From Euzebyales bacterium (GTDB lineage Bacteria; Actinomycetota; Nitriliruptoria; Euzebyales; Egibacteraceae): a DNA stretch of 32,796 nt. Numbering within the stretch: the first letter of the stretch is position 1; the number at the start of each line of letters is the position of its first letter. The DNA lies in NCBI GenBank assembly GCA_013695145.1, contig JACDBB010000187.1:1-32796 (forward strand), given 5' to 3'. Shown here one piece after another: positions 16,274 through 23,492 of this stretch. A program made the position numbers and the translations under genes. A model generated the notes under the pieces. That model had not been told where the DNA came from and made no database searches. It saw only the letters and a list, made by a program, of their open reading frames with translations.

Positions 16274-17220
16274 CCCGCCCGACGGCGACGCTGCGGAGGC
16301 TGGAGCGGATCCTGGTCATGGTGCCGTGGCTGCTCGACCAGCCCGGCGTCGGTATCGACGAGGTGGCCGAGCGCTTCGACGTGGACCGCGAGGAGCTGCT
16401 CGACGACCTCGATCTGCTGGGCTATTGCGGCCTGCCGGGCTACGGCGGCGGCGACCTGATCGAGACGAGCGTGTTCGGCGACCAGGTCGAGGTGCGCATG
16501 GCGCACTACTTCAAGCGGCCGCTGCGCCTGTCCGTGCGAGAGGCGGTGACGCTGCTCTTGGCCGCTCGCGCGCTCGGCGGTGTGGAGGGCCTGCCCGAGT
16601 CGGCGCCACTGACCAGGGCCGCGGAGGCGCTGGAGCGCCTCCTGGGAGCCGAGGCCGGTGCAGGCGCCCGCATCGCGATCGACCTCGCCGCGGCCGGCGA
16701 CGAGCATGTCCCCGAGCTGCGGGACGCCATCCACCGTCGCCGTGTCGTGCGCCTGACCTACCGGTCGGGCGACGGCAGGACGACGACTCGCGAGGTCGAG
16801 CCGTGGACCCTCGCCGCCGTCGGCGGCGCCTGGTACCTGCAGGGTCACTGCAGGCTGGCAGGCGGCCCGCGTGACTTCCGCCTCGACCGCATCCGCGAGC
16901 TCGACGCCACCGGCCAGGCGGCCGACGCTCCGCCGGAGGTGATCCCCCCGCCGGTGTACCGCCCCGCGCATGGCGACCCGTCGGTCGTCCTCGACCTCGC
17001 TCCCGCGGCCCGATGGGTGATCGAGTGGGCGGTGGTCGACGCCGTCGAGCCGGCGCGGGACGACCGCACGAGGGTGACGCTGCGCACCGCAGACCTCGAC
17101 TGGGCAGCACGGATGGTCCTTCGGCTCGGCGCTGACGCCGCGGTCGTGGCACCCGCTGAGCTGGCCGTCCGAGTGGGCGAGCTGGCGCGCGCGACCCTCG
17201 AGCGATATCGGCGTTCATGA
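16270..17220 (+). CDS. pafC: WYL-domain transcriptional regulator PafC
   Basis: Partner of PafB, about 316 residues. N-terminal helix-turn-helix (LRRLERILVMVPWLLDQPG...VAERFDVDREELLDDL) and WYL core (VVRLTYRSGDGRTTTREVEPWTLAAVGGAWYLQGHC), then the WCX C-terminal extension. GTG at 16270 overlaps the pafB stop (GTGA), and the pair is co-translated as in mycobacteria. Its TGA stop (17218-17220) is also the start of the palindromic repeat, and the last ten bases of the gene recur exactly at 17351-17360. Confidence 0.94.
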   Translation: MTRPTATLRRLERILVMVPWLLDQPGVGIDEVAERFDVDREELLDDLDLLGYCGLPGYGGGDLIETSVFGDQVEVRMAHYFKRPLRLSVREAVTLLLAARALGGVEGLPESAPLTRAAEALERLLGAEAGAGARIAIDLAAAGDEHVPELRDAIHRRRVVRLTYRSGDGRTTTREVEPWTLAAVGGAWYLQGHCRLAGGPRDFRLDRIRELDATGQAADAPPEVIPPPVYRPAHGDPSVVLDLAPAARWVIEWAVVDAVEPARDDRTRVTLRTADLDWAARMVLRLGADAAVVAPAELAVRVGELARATLERYRRS

Positions 17221-17357
17221 CGGTCGCTGCGCGACCGCCACAACCTCCGATTGTGAGAGTCGCCTGTCGCAGGCTGGTCCGACACGGTGTCGGAACAGCC
17301 GCGCATAGCGCAGGAGTCTCGACAGGGTGTCGGCCCCTGGGCGCTCGGGCGCGTTCA
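17216..17357 (+). repeat. Mosaic palindromic repeat, copy A (head plus long body)
   Basis: Begins inside the pafC stop codon with CATG and the head hairpin (17219-17239, one mismatch in the 9-bp arms). It continues with AGTCGCCTGTCGCAGG, a perfect 15-base palindrome CCGACACGGTGTCGG (17279-17293), GCATAGCGCAGGAG, a decayed second palindrome (17319-17333) and the tail CGCTCGGGCGCGTTCATG. The same body occurs in reverse orientation at 22200-22345. GCGTTCATGA at 17211-17220 and 17351-17360 borders it as a direct repeat. Confidence 0.8.
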
Positions 17358-17360
17358 TGA

Positions 17361-17574
17361 ATCAGGCGAGCCACGGGGCGTAGTCCTTGCGGGTGGTGTC
17401 CAGCTGGGTCGAAAACCGTCACTTCGGGGCATGGTGGCCCGCCCGGATCGGGGGTTTCCTTTAGATGGGACGCAAAGCAGTCAAGCCCGGTGCCATCGCG
17501 GCCGATGGGGGAGGCAGCACATCCGCCGCAGCAGGGGGCTCCAAGATCCCCCGGCCGGGCCAGGAGGGAACGAC
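17361..17574 (+). other. Non-coding leader of the zinc-ribbon gene
   Basis: No convincing gene. A short hairpin CCCG-GAT-CGGG (17442-17452) is followed by GGTTTCCTTT, weakly terminator-like. Then GGGACGCAAAGC, a 12-base string shared with the core of c-di-GMP-I (GEMM) riboswitches, and a 6-bp stem CCATCG/CGATGG close behind. The remaining GEMM pairing elements are not clearly present, so the riboswitch reading is weak. The stretch ends in the ribosome site AGGAGGG of the next gene. Confidence 0.35.
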
Positions 17575-17898
17575 ATGACGACGATCAAGGCCACGTGCCC
17601 GACCTGCGGCGAGGTGACGCTCACCCCCGAGGACATCGAGCTGCGCGTGGACCAGGCCGACGCGGGGGACTCCAGCTACGCCTTCGGCTGTCCGGCATGC
17701 GGCCACACCGTCCGCAAGCCCGCCGACGAGCGCGTCGTGCGCCTGCTGGTCTCCGGTGGCGTGCAGCCGCTCGCGGTCGAGCTGCTCCGCATGCGCTTCG
17801 CGTGGCCGGCGCTCACCCACGATGACCTCCTGGACTTCCACACCCTCCTCCAGGGCGACGACTGGCTGGCCCACCTGCTCGACTCGGTGAACCGCTAG
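17575..17898 (+). CDS. Small zinc-ribbon protein of unknown function
   Basis: 107 residues, not recognised as a named family. The N-terminal half is a four-cysteine zinc ribbon: CPTC at residues 8-11 and CPAC about 30 residues later, followed by GHTVRKPADERVVRLLVSGGVQP. The C-terminal half is helical (LAVELLRMRFAWPALTHDDLLDFHTLLQGDDW). ATG at 17575 has AGGAGGG six bases upstream, and an open stretch further upstream has no such site. It lies between pafC and tatA, so a tie to either is only positional. Cytoplasmic; nucleic-acid or protein binding is possible but not shown. Confidence 0.8.
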   Translation: MTTIKATCPTCGEVTLTPEDIELRVDQADAGDSSYAFGCPACGHTVRKPADERVVRLLVSGGVQPLAVELLRMRFAWPALTHDDLLDFHTLLQGDDWLAHLLDSVNR

Positions 17899-17940
17899 AC
17901 TCTCGCCGGCTGTCGTCTGGAGGAGCAGGCAGGAGCGCTC

Positions 17941-18168
17941 GTGTTCGTCGTGCTGTCGCTCGTGCTGGTCGTGATCGCGCTCGGCGTGGTCGGCGCCGCC
18001 GCCATCAGCCTGCGGGGGGGCGTACGGTCCCTCCGCGCCGCCGTCGGCGCGGCGAACGACCGTTTGGGGCCGCTGGCGCAAGAGTTCCGCGAGGAGTCAG
18101 CGGCGACCGCCTTGGAACTCGAGGCCGTTGCGCGGACCCGCTCGTCGCCGCGACGACCCCCTGGCTGA
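17941..18168 (+). CDS. Small single-pass membrane protein, unknown function
   Basis: 75 residues. One N-terminal membrane helix (FVVLSLVLVVIALGVVGAAAI), then a basic, coiled-coil-like cytoplasmic tail (LRGGVRSLRAAVGAANDRLGPLAQEFREES). GTG at 17941 with AGGAG five bases upstream. A TAGACT box (17896-17901) overlapping the previous stop codon could be its -10. No family recognised; small membrane proteins of this layout are common beside envelope genes. Confidence 0.65.
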   Translation: MFVVLSLVLVVIALGVVGAAAISLRGGVRSLRAAVGAANDRLGPLAQEFREESAATALELEAVARTRSSPRRPPG

Positions 18169-18174
18169 CGTAGA

Positions 18175-18254
18175 CTCAGCATCTCATGACGGTCGCTGCG
18201 CGACCGTCACAACCGGCATAAGGAGAATCGCCCTCGCAAGCTCGGGCGCATTCA
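18175..18254 (+). repeat. Mosaic palindromic repeat, copy B (head plus short body)
   Basis: CTCAGCATCT, CATG and a perfect 9-bp hairpin with TGC loop (18188-18208), then ACAACCGGCATAAGG, AGAATCGCCCTCGCAAGC and the tail TCGGGCGCATTCAC. It matches the minus-strand unit at 22361-22439 at all but a few positions, and includes the bases before CATG. It sits in the leader of tatA, just after a TAGACT box (18171-18176). Confidence 0.8.
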
Positions 18255-18345
18255 CTTGTCGGGCCAATCCGTCCGGTGTCCGTGGCACGAACGCTGCACA
18301 CGATCGCGGAACCCGACGTCAACGCCGGCAAGCCCGGAGGTCGAC

Positions 18346-18585
18346 ATGAATCCCGTAGCGATCACCACACCAGGACCAGGCGAGCTGGTCATCATCCTGC
18401 TGATCTTCGTGATGCTGTTCGGCGCCAAGAAGCTGCCGGAGCTGGGCGGCTCGATCGGCAAGACCATCAAGAACTTCAAGCGGGGCGTCGAGGAGGGGCA
18501 GGAGGACGACGGCGAGGGCGCGCCCCCGCCGCCGTCGTCCCAGCCGCCCGAGAGCAGCACGCCAGCCTCGCGCGACGTCCAGTGA
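18346..18585 (+). CDS. tatA: Sec-independent translocase protein TatA
   Basis: Pore-forming subunit of the twin-arginine export system. 79 residues: a short N-terminal membrane helix (GELVIILLIFVMLF), the hinge FGAKKLPELGGSIG, an amphipathic helix ending FKRG, and an acidic Pro/Ser tail. ATG at 18346 has GGAGG five bases upstream. It is followed by tatC, matching the conserved pafC-tatA-tatC-helY order of actinobacteria. No tatB in this window. Confidence 0.94.
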   Translation: MNPVAITTPGPGELVIILLIFVMLFGAKKLPELGGSIGKTIKNFKRGVEEGQEDDGEGAPPPPSSQPPESSTPASRDVQ

Positions 18586-18654
18586 GCGTGCGGGCCGCCA
18601 CCGGCCCGCACACTGAGCGTCGTACGCCGCTGAGATGCTGACCCGGGAGGTGCG

Positions 18655-19479
18655 GTGACCGCCACCGAGCGCCCCCGCACGAGCGAACCAGAAGAGCCTC
18701 GCCGCGGCGACGGCGACGAGATGACGCTGTTCGAGCACCTGGGCGAGCTGCGGCAGCGGCTGTTCAAGTGCGCGCTCGCGGTGGTCGTAGGGCTGGGGGT
18801 CGGCCTCGTCGTCTACCGCCCTGTCCTGGACGTGCTCATCCGCCCGTACTGCCAGCTGCCAGCGGAGCTGCGCTTCCCGAGCAGCGTCCTTGACCCCGAC
18901 AACTGCCAGCTGATCGTCACCGACGTCCTCGGGCAGTTCTTCCTGGTCCTCAAGGTCGCCGGCACGGTCGCGGTGGTCCTGGTCGGACCGATCATCTGCT
19001 ATCAGATCTGGCGCTTCGTGACGCCCGGACTGCGGCCTGTGGAGCGCCGCTACGCGCTGCCGTTCCTGCTGATCAGCCAGCTGCTGTTCGCAGGCGGCGC
19101 CCTGTTCAGCTACCTCGTGCTCCCCGCCGCCCTCGAGGTGCTGCTCGGCTTCGCCGGTGACAACATCGGGTCGCTGCTGGGCGCCAACGAGTACCTCGGC
19201 TTCCTGCTGCACATGATGGTGGGGTTCGGCATCGCGTTCGAGATGCCGCTGATCCTCATCAGCCTGGTCCTGATGGGTGCCGTGGGCTCCGCAGCGCTGC
19301 GCAAGTACCGCCGGCACTCCCTGTTCGGCACGTTCGTGGCGGCCGCCATCATCACCCCGACGACCGATCCGGTCACGATGTCGCTGATGGCCGGCCCCCT
19401 CGTTGTGTTCTACGAGGTCTCGATCGTGGTCGCCCGCGTCGTCGAGCGGCGGCGCGCGCGAGCGCTGCGCGACGCGTGA
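18655..19479 (+). CDS. tatC: Sec-independent translocase protein TatC
   Basis: Substrate receptor of the twin-arginine system, with six membrane helices. Shows the N-terminal signature MTLFEHLGELRQRL, the FFLVLKVA segment, the YQIWRFVTPGLRPVERRY loop and the GFGIAFEMPLI helix. 274 residues, slightly longer at the N-terminus than usual (Glu-rich extension ATERPRTSEPEEPRRGDGDE). GTG at 18655 with GGGAGG four bases upstream. Its stop overlaps the helY start. Confidence 0.95.
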   Translation: MTATERPRTSEPEEPRRGDGDEMTLFEHLGELRQRLFKCALAVVVGLGVGLVVYRPVLDVLIRPYCQLPAELRFPSSVLDPDNCQLIVTDVLGQFFLVLKVAGTVAVVLVGPIICYQIWRFVTPGLRPVERRYALPFLLISQLLFAGGALFSYLVLPAALEVLLGFAGDNIGSLLGANEYLGFLLHMMVGFGIAFEMPLILISLVLMGAVGSAALRKYRRHSLFGTFVAAAIITPTTDPVTMSLMAGPLVVFYEVSIVVARVVERRRARALRDA

Positions 19480-22196
19480 CGGCGGCCACGTTCGACGAGG
19501 TCTACGACTTCCCGCTGGATGACTTCCAGCATGCGGGCATCGCCGCACTGGCCGCCGGCCGCTCCACGCTGGTCGCCGCGCCGACGGGCGCCGGCAAGAC
19601 CGTCGTGGGCGAGTACGCGGTGTGGCGAGCGCTCCAGCAGGGGGCGAAGTGCTTCTACACGACCCCGATCAAGGCGCTGTCCAACCAGAAGTTCAACGAC
19701 CTGGTCGAACACCACGGCATCGACGCCGTCGGCCTGCTGACCGGGGACCGGGTGATCAACGGTGACGCCCCGATCGTGGTGATGACCACCGAGGTGCTCC
19801 GCAACATGCTCTACGAGGCCTCCTCGGCGCTTGCGGGTCTCCAGTCGGTCGTCTTGGACGAGGTGCACTACCTCGCCGACCGCGAGCGCGGCGCCGTCTG
19901 GGAGGAGGTCATCATCCAGTTGCCCGCGCAGGTGCAGCTGGCGTGCCTGTCCGCGACGGTGTCCAACGCCGAGGAGTTCGGCGAATGGCTCGGCAGGGTG
20001 GACAGCGCCTGCGACGTCGTGATCTCCGAGCGCCGTCCGGTGCCGCTGGAGCACCACTACGCGGTCAACGACCGGCTGTACCACACGTTCCGCTCGGGGC
20101 ACGCCAAGATCGGGAGCACCCAACATGCCAAAGCCCGGTCCGAGGCCGCCAGGCAGGCGCTTGCCGGGGTGCCGAACCCCGAGGTCGTCATGCTCGAGCG
20201 GCGGTCGGCGCCCGGCGGACGCCCGTCGCGCAGCGGCCGGCGGCAGCACGGCGGCGCCCGGCTGCGCGCGCCGCGCCGCTCCGAGCTGGTCGCAGAGCTC
20301 CGCCGAAGGCGCTGGCTGCCCGCCATCTACTTCCTGTTCTCGCGCAACGGCTGCGACGACGCCGTCGGCCAGCTCATGCGCGACGGCGTGCGTCTGACGA
20401 CCCCGCGGGAGCGCCAGACCATCCGCGCGTTGGTCGAGGAGCGCACCGCCGAGCTGCCGGCCGAGGATCTCGCCGCGCTCGGCTACGGCGTGTGGCTCAC
20501 CGGGCTGGAGCATGGCATCGCGGCCCACCACGCCGGCCTCGTCCCGCTGTTCAAAGAGACGGTGGAGGCGCTGTTCGTGCGTGGCCTGGTGAAGGTCTGC
20601 TTCGCCACGGAGACGCTCGCTCTGGGCATCAACATGCCCGCGAGGACCGTCGTGATCGAGCGCCTTGAGAAGTGGACCGGCCAGGCCCACGAGCTGCTGA
20701 CGCCGGGCCAGTTCACGCAGCTCACCGGGCGGGCAGGCAGGCGTGGCCTGGACACCGTCGGGCACGCCGTCGTGGCGTATCAGCGCGACATCGCCTTCCC
20801 GACGGTCGCATCGCTGGTGGGCCGCCGCACCGAACCGCTGCGCTCGTCGTTCGCGCCCTCCTACAACATGGCGGTCAACCTGCTGCGGCGGCGCGACCGG
20901 GCAGCCGCCGAGGCCCTGCTGGCGCGGTCCTTCGCGCAGTACCAGGCCGATCACAACGTTGGCGACGTCGAGGAGCGCATCGCCCGCAACCGCGAGGCGC
21001 TGGCGGGCTACGCGCAGAACCTGCACAGCGACGCCGGCGACTTCGACGCCTACTGGTGCCTGCGCCGCGAGCTGTCGCGGCTGGAGTCCGGGGGCGCGAA
21101 GGACCGCAGGCGTCGCCGGGAGGCGGCCATCAACGCCGGGCTCGCCGAGCTGCGCGAGGGCGATGTCGTGGCCATGGGCCGCGGAGCGCGACCGGACCTG
21201 GCTGCGGTGGTCGCCACGTCGACCAGCGCGGCCGGCACGCCGCTGGCCCGCGTCGTGACGGAGGACCGGCGGCTGTCGCGGATCGGGCCGCGCGAGTTCG
21301 ATGCGCCGCCCGCCGTGGTGGGCAGCGTCCCGCTGCCGGGCCGTGGCGGGCCGCGCCAGTCGGCGTGGCGCAAGCAGGTGGCTTCCCAGTTGCGGTCCCT
21401 CGACATCCCGTCCGGCGCCGCGCGGTCGGCTGGCTCACCCGACGACCGGCACGACCCGGACGTGCGCGCCCGGATCGAGCGACTGCGCGCCGAGCTGGCG
21501 GAGCACCCGGTCCACACCGACCCGCGGCTGCCCGAGATCGAGGTCTGGGCGCGTCGCCACGACGACCTCGCCGACGACACGACGCGGCTGGAGCGGCAGA
21601 TGGGCCGCCGGACCGGGTCGCTGGTGCGCGCATTCGCGCGGATCGTCGATCTGCTGACCGAGCTGGGCTACCTGACCGACCACCCAGACGACCCGCGACC
21701 GACAGCCCACGGCCGGGCGCTCGCCGGGCTGTACGCCGAGACGGACCTCGTGCTGGCCGAGGCCTTGCGCCGCGGCGTCCTCGACGGTCTCGACGGCCCT
21801 GACCTCGCGGCGGTGGTCAGCGCGTTCGTGCACGAGGCGCGGCTGAAGGACCCGCCCCCGCCAGCCTTCCCCAATGCGCTGGTCGCGGAGCGCTTCGCCG
21901 CGGGAGAGCGCGTCTGGTCGCAGATCCACCACCGCGAGGAGGACGCGGGGCTGCCGCCGACCCGCCCCCTCGACCCTGGTTTCGCCGAGATCGTCTGGCG
22001 CTGGGCGTCCGGCGCCGACCTCGACGACGCGCTGGGCGTATCCGAACTCACGGCCGGCGACTTCGTCCGCAACGTCAAGCGTGTCGCGGACCTGCTGCGC
22101 CAAGTCCGCGACGTCCGCGCGGGCGATCCCGTCGGCGAGGAGGCCCACGCCGCCGCGAAGTCCCTCATGCGTGGCGTGGTGGCATACAGCGCCTGA
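19476..22196 (+). CDS. helY: Ski2-like DEVH-box RNA helicase HelY
   Basis: Superfamily 2 ATP-dependent helicase, probably acting on RNA. All motifs are visible: I PTGAGKT (Lys41), Ia TPIKALSNQK, Ib TTEVLRN, II DEVH (128-131), III LSATVSN, V ETLALGINMPAR and VI QLTGRAGRRG. A basic stretch (residues about 240-280) interrupts the two RecA domains, and the C-terminus is the DSHCT-type helical domain (GLDGPDLAAVVSAFVHEARL). 906 residues, matching mycobacterial HelY. GTG start overlaps the tatC stop (GTGA), as in other actinobacteria. The precise RNA substrate is unknown. Confidence 0.94.
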   Translation: MTAATFDEVYDFPLDDFQHAGIAALAAGRSTLVAAPTGAGKTVVGEYAVWRALQQGAKCFYTTPIKALSNQKFNDLVEHHGIDAVGLLTGDRVINGDAPIVVMTTEVLRNMLYEASSALAGLQSVVLDEVHYLADRERGAVWEEVIIQLPAQVQLACLSATVSNAEEFGEWLGRVDSACDVVISERRPVPLEHHYAVNDRLYHTFRSGHAKIGSTQHAKARSEAARQALAGVPNPEVVMLERRSAPGGRPSRSGRRQHGGARLRAPRRSELVAELRRRRWLPAIYFLFSRNGCDDAVGQLMRDGVRLTTPRERQTIRALVEERTAELPAEDLAALGYGVWLTGLEHGIAAHHAGLVPLFKETVEALFVRGLVKVCFATETLALGINMPARTVVIERLEKWTGQAHELLTPGQFTQLTGRAGRRGLDTVGHAVVAYQRDIAFPTVASLVGRRTEPLRSSFAPSYNMAVNLLRRRDRAAAEALLARSFAQYQADHNVGDVEERIARNREALAGYAQNLHSDAGDFDAYWCLRRELSRLESGGAKDRRRRREAAINAGLAELREGDVVAMGRGARPDLAAVVATSTSAAGTPLARVVTEDRRLSRIGPREFDAPPAVVGSVPLPGRGGPRQSAWRKQVASQLRSLDIPSGAARSAGSPDDRHDPDVRARIERLRAELAEHPVHTDPRLPEIEVWARRHDDLADDTTRLERQMGRRTGSLVRAFARIVDLLTELGYLTDHPDDPRPTAHGRALAGLYAETDLVLAEALRRGVLDGLDGPDLAAVVSAFVHEARLKDPPPPAFPNALVAERFAAGERVWSQIHHREEDAGLPPTRPLDPGFAEIVWRWASGADLDDALGVSELTAGDFVRNVKRVADLLRQVRDVRAGDPVGEEAHAAAKSLMRGVVAYSA

Positions 22197-22199
22197 CAC

Positions 22200-22345
22200 G
22201 TGAATGCGCCCGAGCGCCCAGGGGCGAGCCCCCGGGGTCGACACTGTGTCGAGATTCCTGCGCTATGCGTGGCTGTTCCGACACAGTGTCGGACCAGCCT
22301 GCGACAGGCGATTCTCATCCGGGGGTGGGGGCGCCAGCCCCCATG
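22200..22345 (-). repeat. Mosaic palindromic repeat, copy C distal unit (long body)
   Basis: Reverse-oriented unit: read on the minus strand it has CATG, a different hairpin (GGGGGC-TGGC-GCCCCC), GAGAATCGCCTGTCGCAGG, palindrome CCGACACTGTGTCGG (22278-22292), GCATAGCGCAGGAAT, a second palindrome TCGACACAGTGTCGA (22238-22252), a G/C-rich stem and the tail CGGGCGCATTCAC. The body matches copy A. The head hairpin has changed sequence but keeps its pairing. Confidence 0.8.
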
Positions 22346-22360
22346 ACCTGCCTGACCCGC

Positions 22361-22439
22361 GAATGCGCCCGAGCCTGCGAGGGCGATTCTCCATATACCG
22401 GTTGTGGCGGTCGCGCAGCGACCGTCATGAGATGCTGAG
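22361..22439 (-). repeat. Mosaic palindromic repeat, copy C proximal unit (short body)
   Basis: Minus-strand unit nearly identical to copy B, from CTCAGCATCT through the head hairpin (22406-22426) to GGGCGCATTCG. It abuts the long-body unit at 22200-22345 head-to-tail, so this intergenic region holds two consecutive units and is almost entirely repeat. The lipid kinase gene starts 35 bases away. Confidence 0.8.
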
Positions 22440-22473
22440 CCGTGCATGCGGCAATCATCAGCAAAGGCTTGGC

Positions 22474-23415
22474 ATGACGCACGTTATGGGACGGTTGACG
22501 CTGATCGTCAACGCCCGCGCGGGGCGAGGACGCGCGCGCGAGAACCTGCCGCCCCTCCGGCGGGCGCTGGACGAGCGCGGCCTGGACCACGACGTGGTCG
22601 AGACCGACGGCGCGGGCTCTGCCGGCGAGGTGGCGCGGGCGGCCCTCGAGGCCGGCAGCCGCTACCTCGTCGCGGTCGGCGGCGACGGCACCGTCCACGA
22701 GATCGTCAACGGCATGTTCCGCCGGTCGGAGGACGAGGCGGGCTACCAGGCGGTGTCGGATCGGGCGATCCTCGGCGTCGCCGCGATGGGTTCCGGCTGC
22801 GACTTCATCCGTACCTTCGGCCTGGATCGCAAGCCCGACATCCTTGCGCGCCACTTCGCCAGCGAGACGATCATGCCGGTCGACGTGGGGGTCGTGACCT
22901 ACGCCCGCCCCGACGGGGGACCGGGCGAGCGCCTGTTCGTGAACGTCGGCGAGGCCGGCTACGGCGCCGAGGTGGTGCGCAAGGCGGCCCGCTACCCGCG
23001 CTGGTTCGGCCGCTTCCGCTACCTGCTCGGCGCCTACGGGGCCATCCGGTCGATGCGGCGACCTGACACGACCGTGCACCTCGCGCATGCCGACGTGGAG
23101 CGGCCTGTCGTGGCGCTGATCGCCGCGAACGCCCAGTATTTCGGCGGAGGGATGAAGGTCGCGCCACGCGCGCTGCCCGACGACGGCAAGTTCAACGTGC
23201 AGATCTTCTCCGGACAGCGCAGCCAGGTGTTCCTCATGACCCAGCAGCTGTACCGGGGCGAGCACCTCCCGCATCCACAGATCTCGGAGTACCAGAGCCC
23301 GACCGTGTCGCTTGACCCGCCGGTGCCGCTCGCGGTCGAGGCGGACGGGGAGCTGCTGGGGACCACGCCGGCCACGTTCCGACTGCTGCCCAAGGCGCTG
23401 CGGCTGAAGATCTAG
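22474..23415 (+). CDS. Diacylglycerol/lipid kinase (YegS/DagK family)
   Basis: Predicted ATP-dependent kinase that phosphorylates a lipid, probably diacylglycerol, at the membrane. Motifs: LIVNARAGRG at the N-terminus, nucleotide-binding VGGDGTVHEIVNG, the GSGCDFIRTFGL variant of the usual G-T-x-N-D-F segment, and ALPDDGKFNVQIFSG. The C-terminal beta sandwich ends in VEADGELLGTTPATFRLLP. 313 residues. ATG at 22474 has AAAGG six bases upstream; longer frames run into the repeat and are rejected. The lipid substrate is inferred from the family. Confidence 0.9.
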   Translation: MTHVMGRLTLIVNARAGRGRARENLPPLRRALDERGLDHDVVETDGAGSAGEVARAALEAGSRYLVAVGGDGTVHEIVNGMFRRSEDEAGYQAVSDRAILGVAAMGSGCDFIRTFGLDRKPDILARHFASETIMPVDVGVVTYARPDGGPGERLFVNVGEAGYGAEVVRKAARYPRWFGRFRYLLGAYGAIRSMRRPDTTVHLAHADVERPVVALIAANAQYFGGGMKVAPRALPDDGKFNVQIFSGQRSQVFLMTQQLYRGEHLPHPQISEYQSPTVSLDPPVPLAVEADGELLGTTPATFRLLPKALRLKI

Positions 23416-23492
23416 CGACCTCGGGTTGCGTATCATTGGTGCCACGCAGGGTCCGCCGATGCGCCCAGCGCTGCGAACAGGAGTTCCCCACC

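Noticed and set aside
22204-22473. Open N-terminal extension of the lipid kinase through the intergenic region
   Set aside because: It would translate the palindromic repeat units and has no family similarity; ATG 22474 has AAAGG in place.
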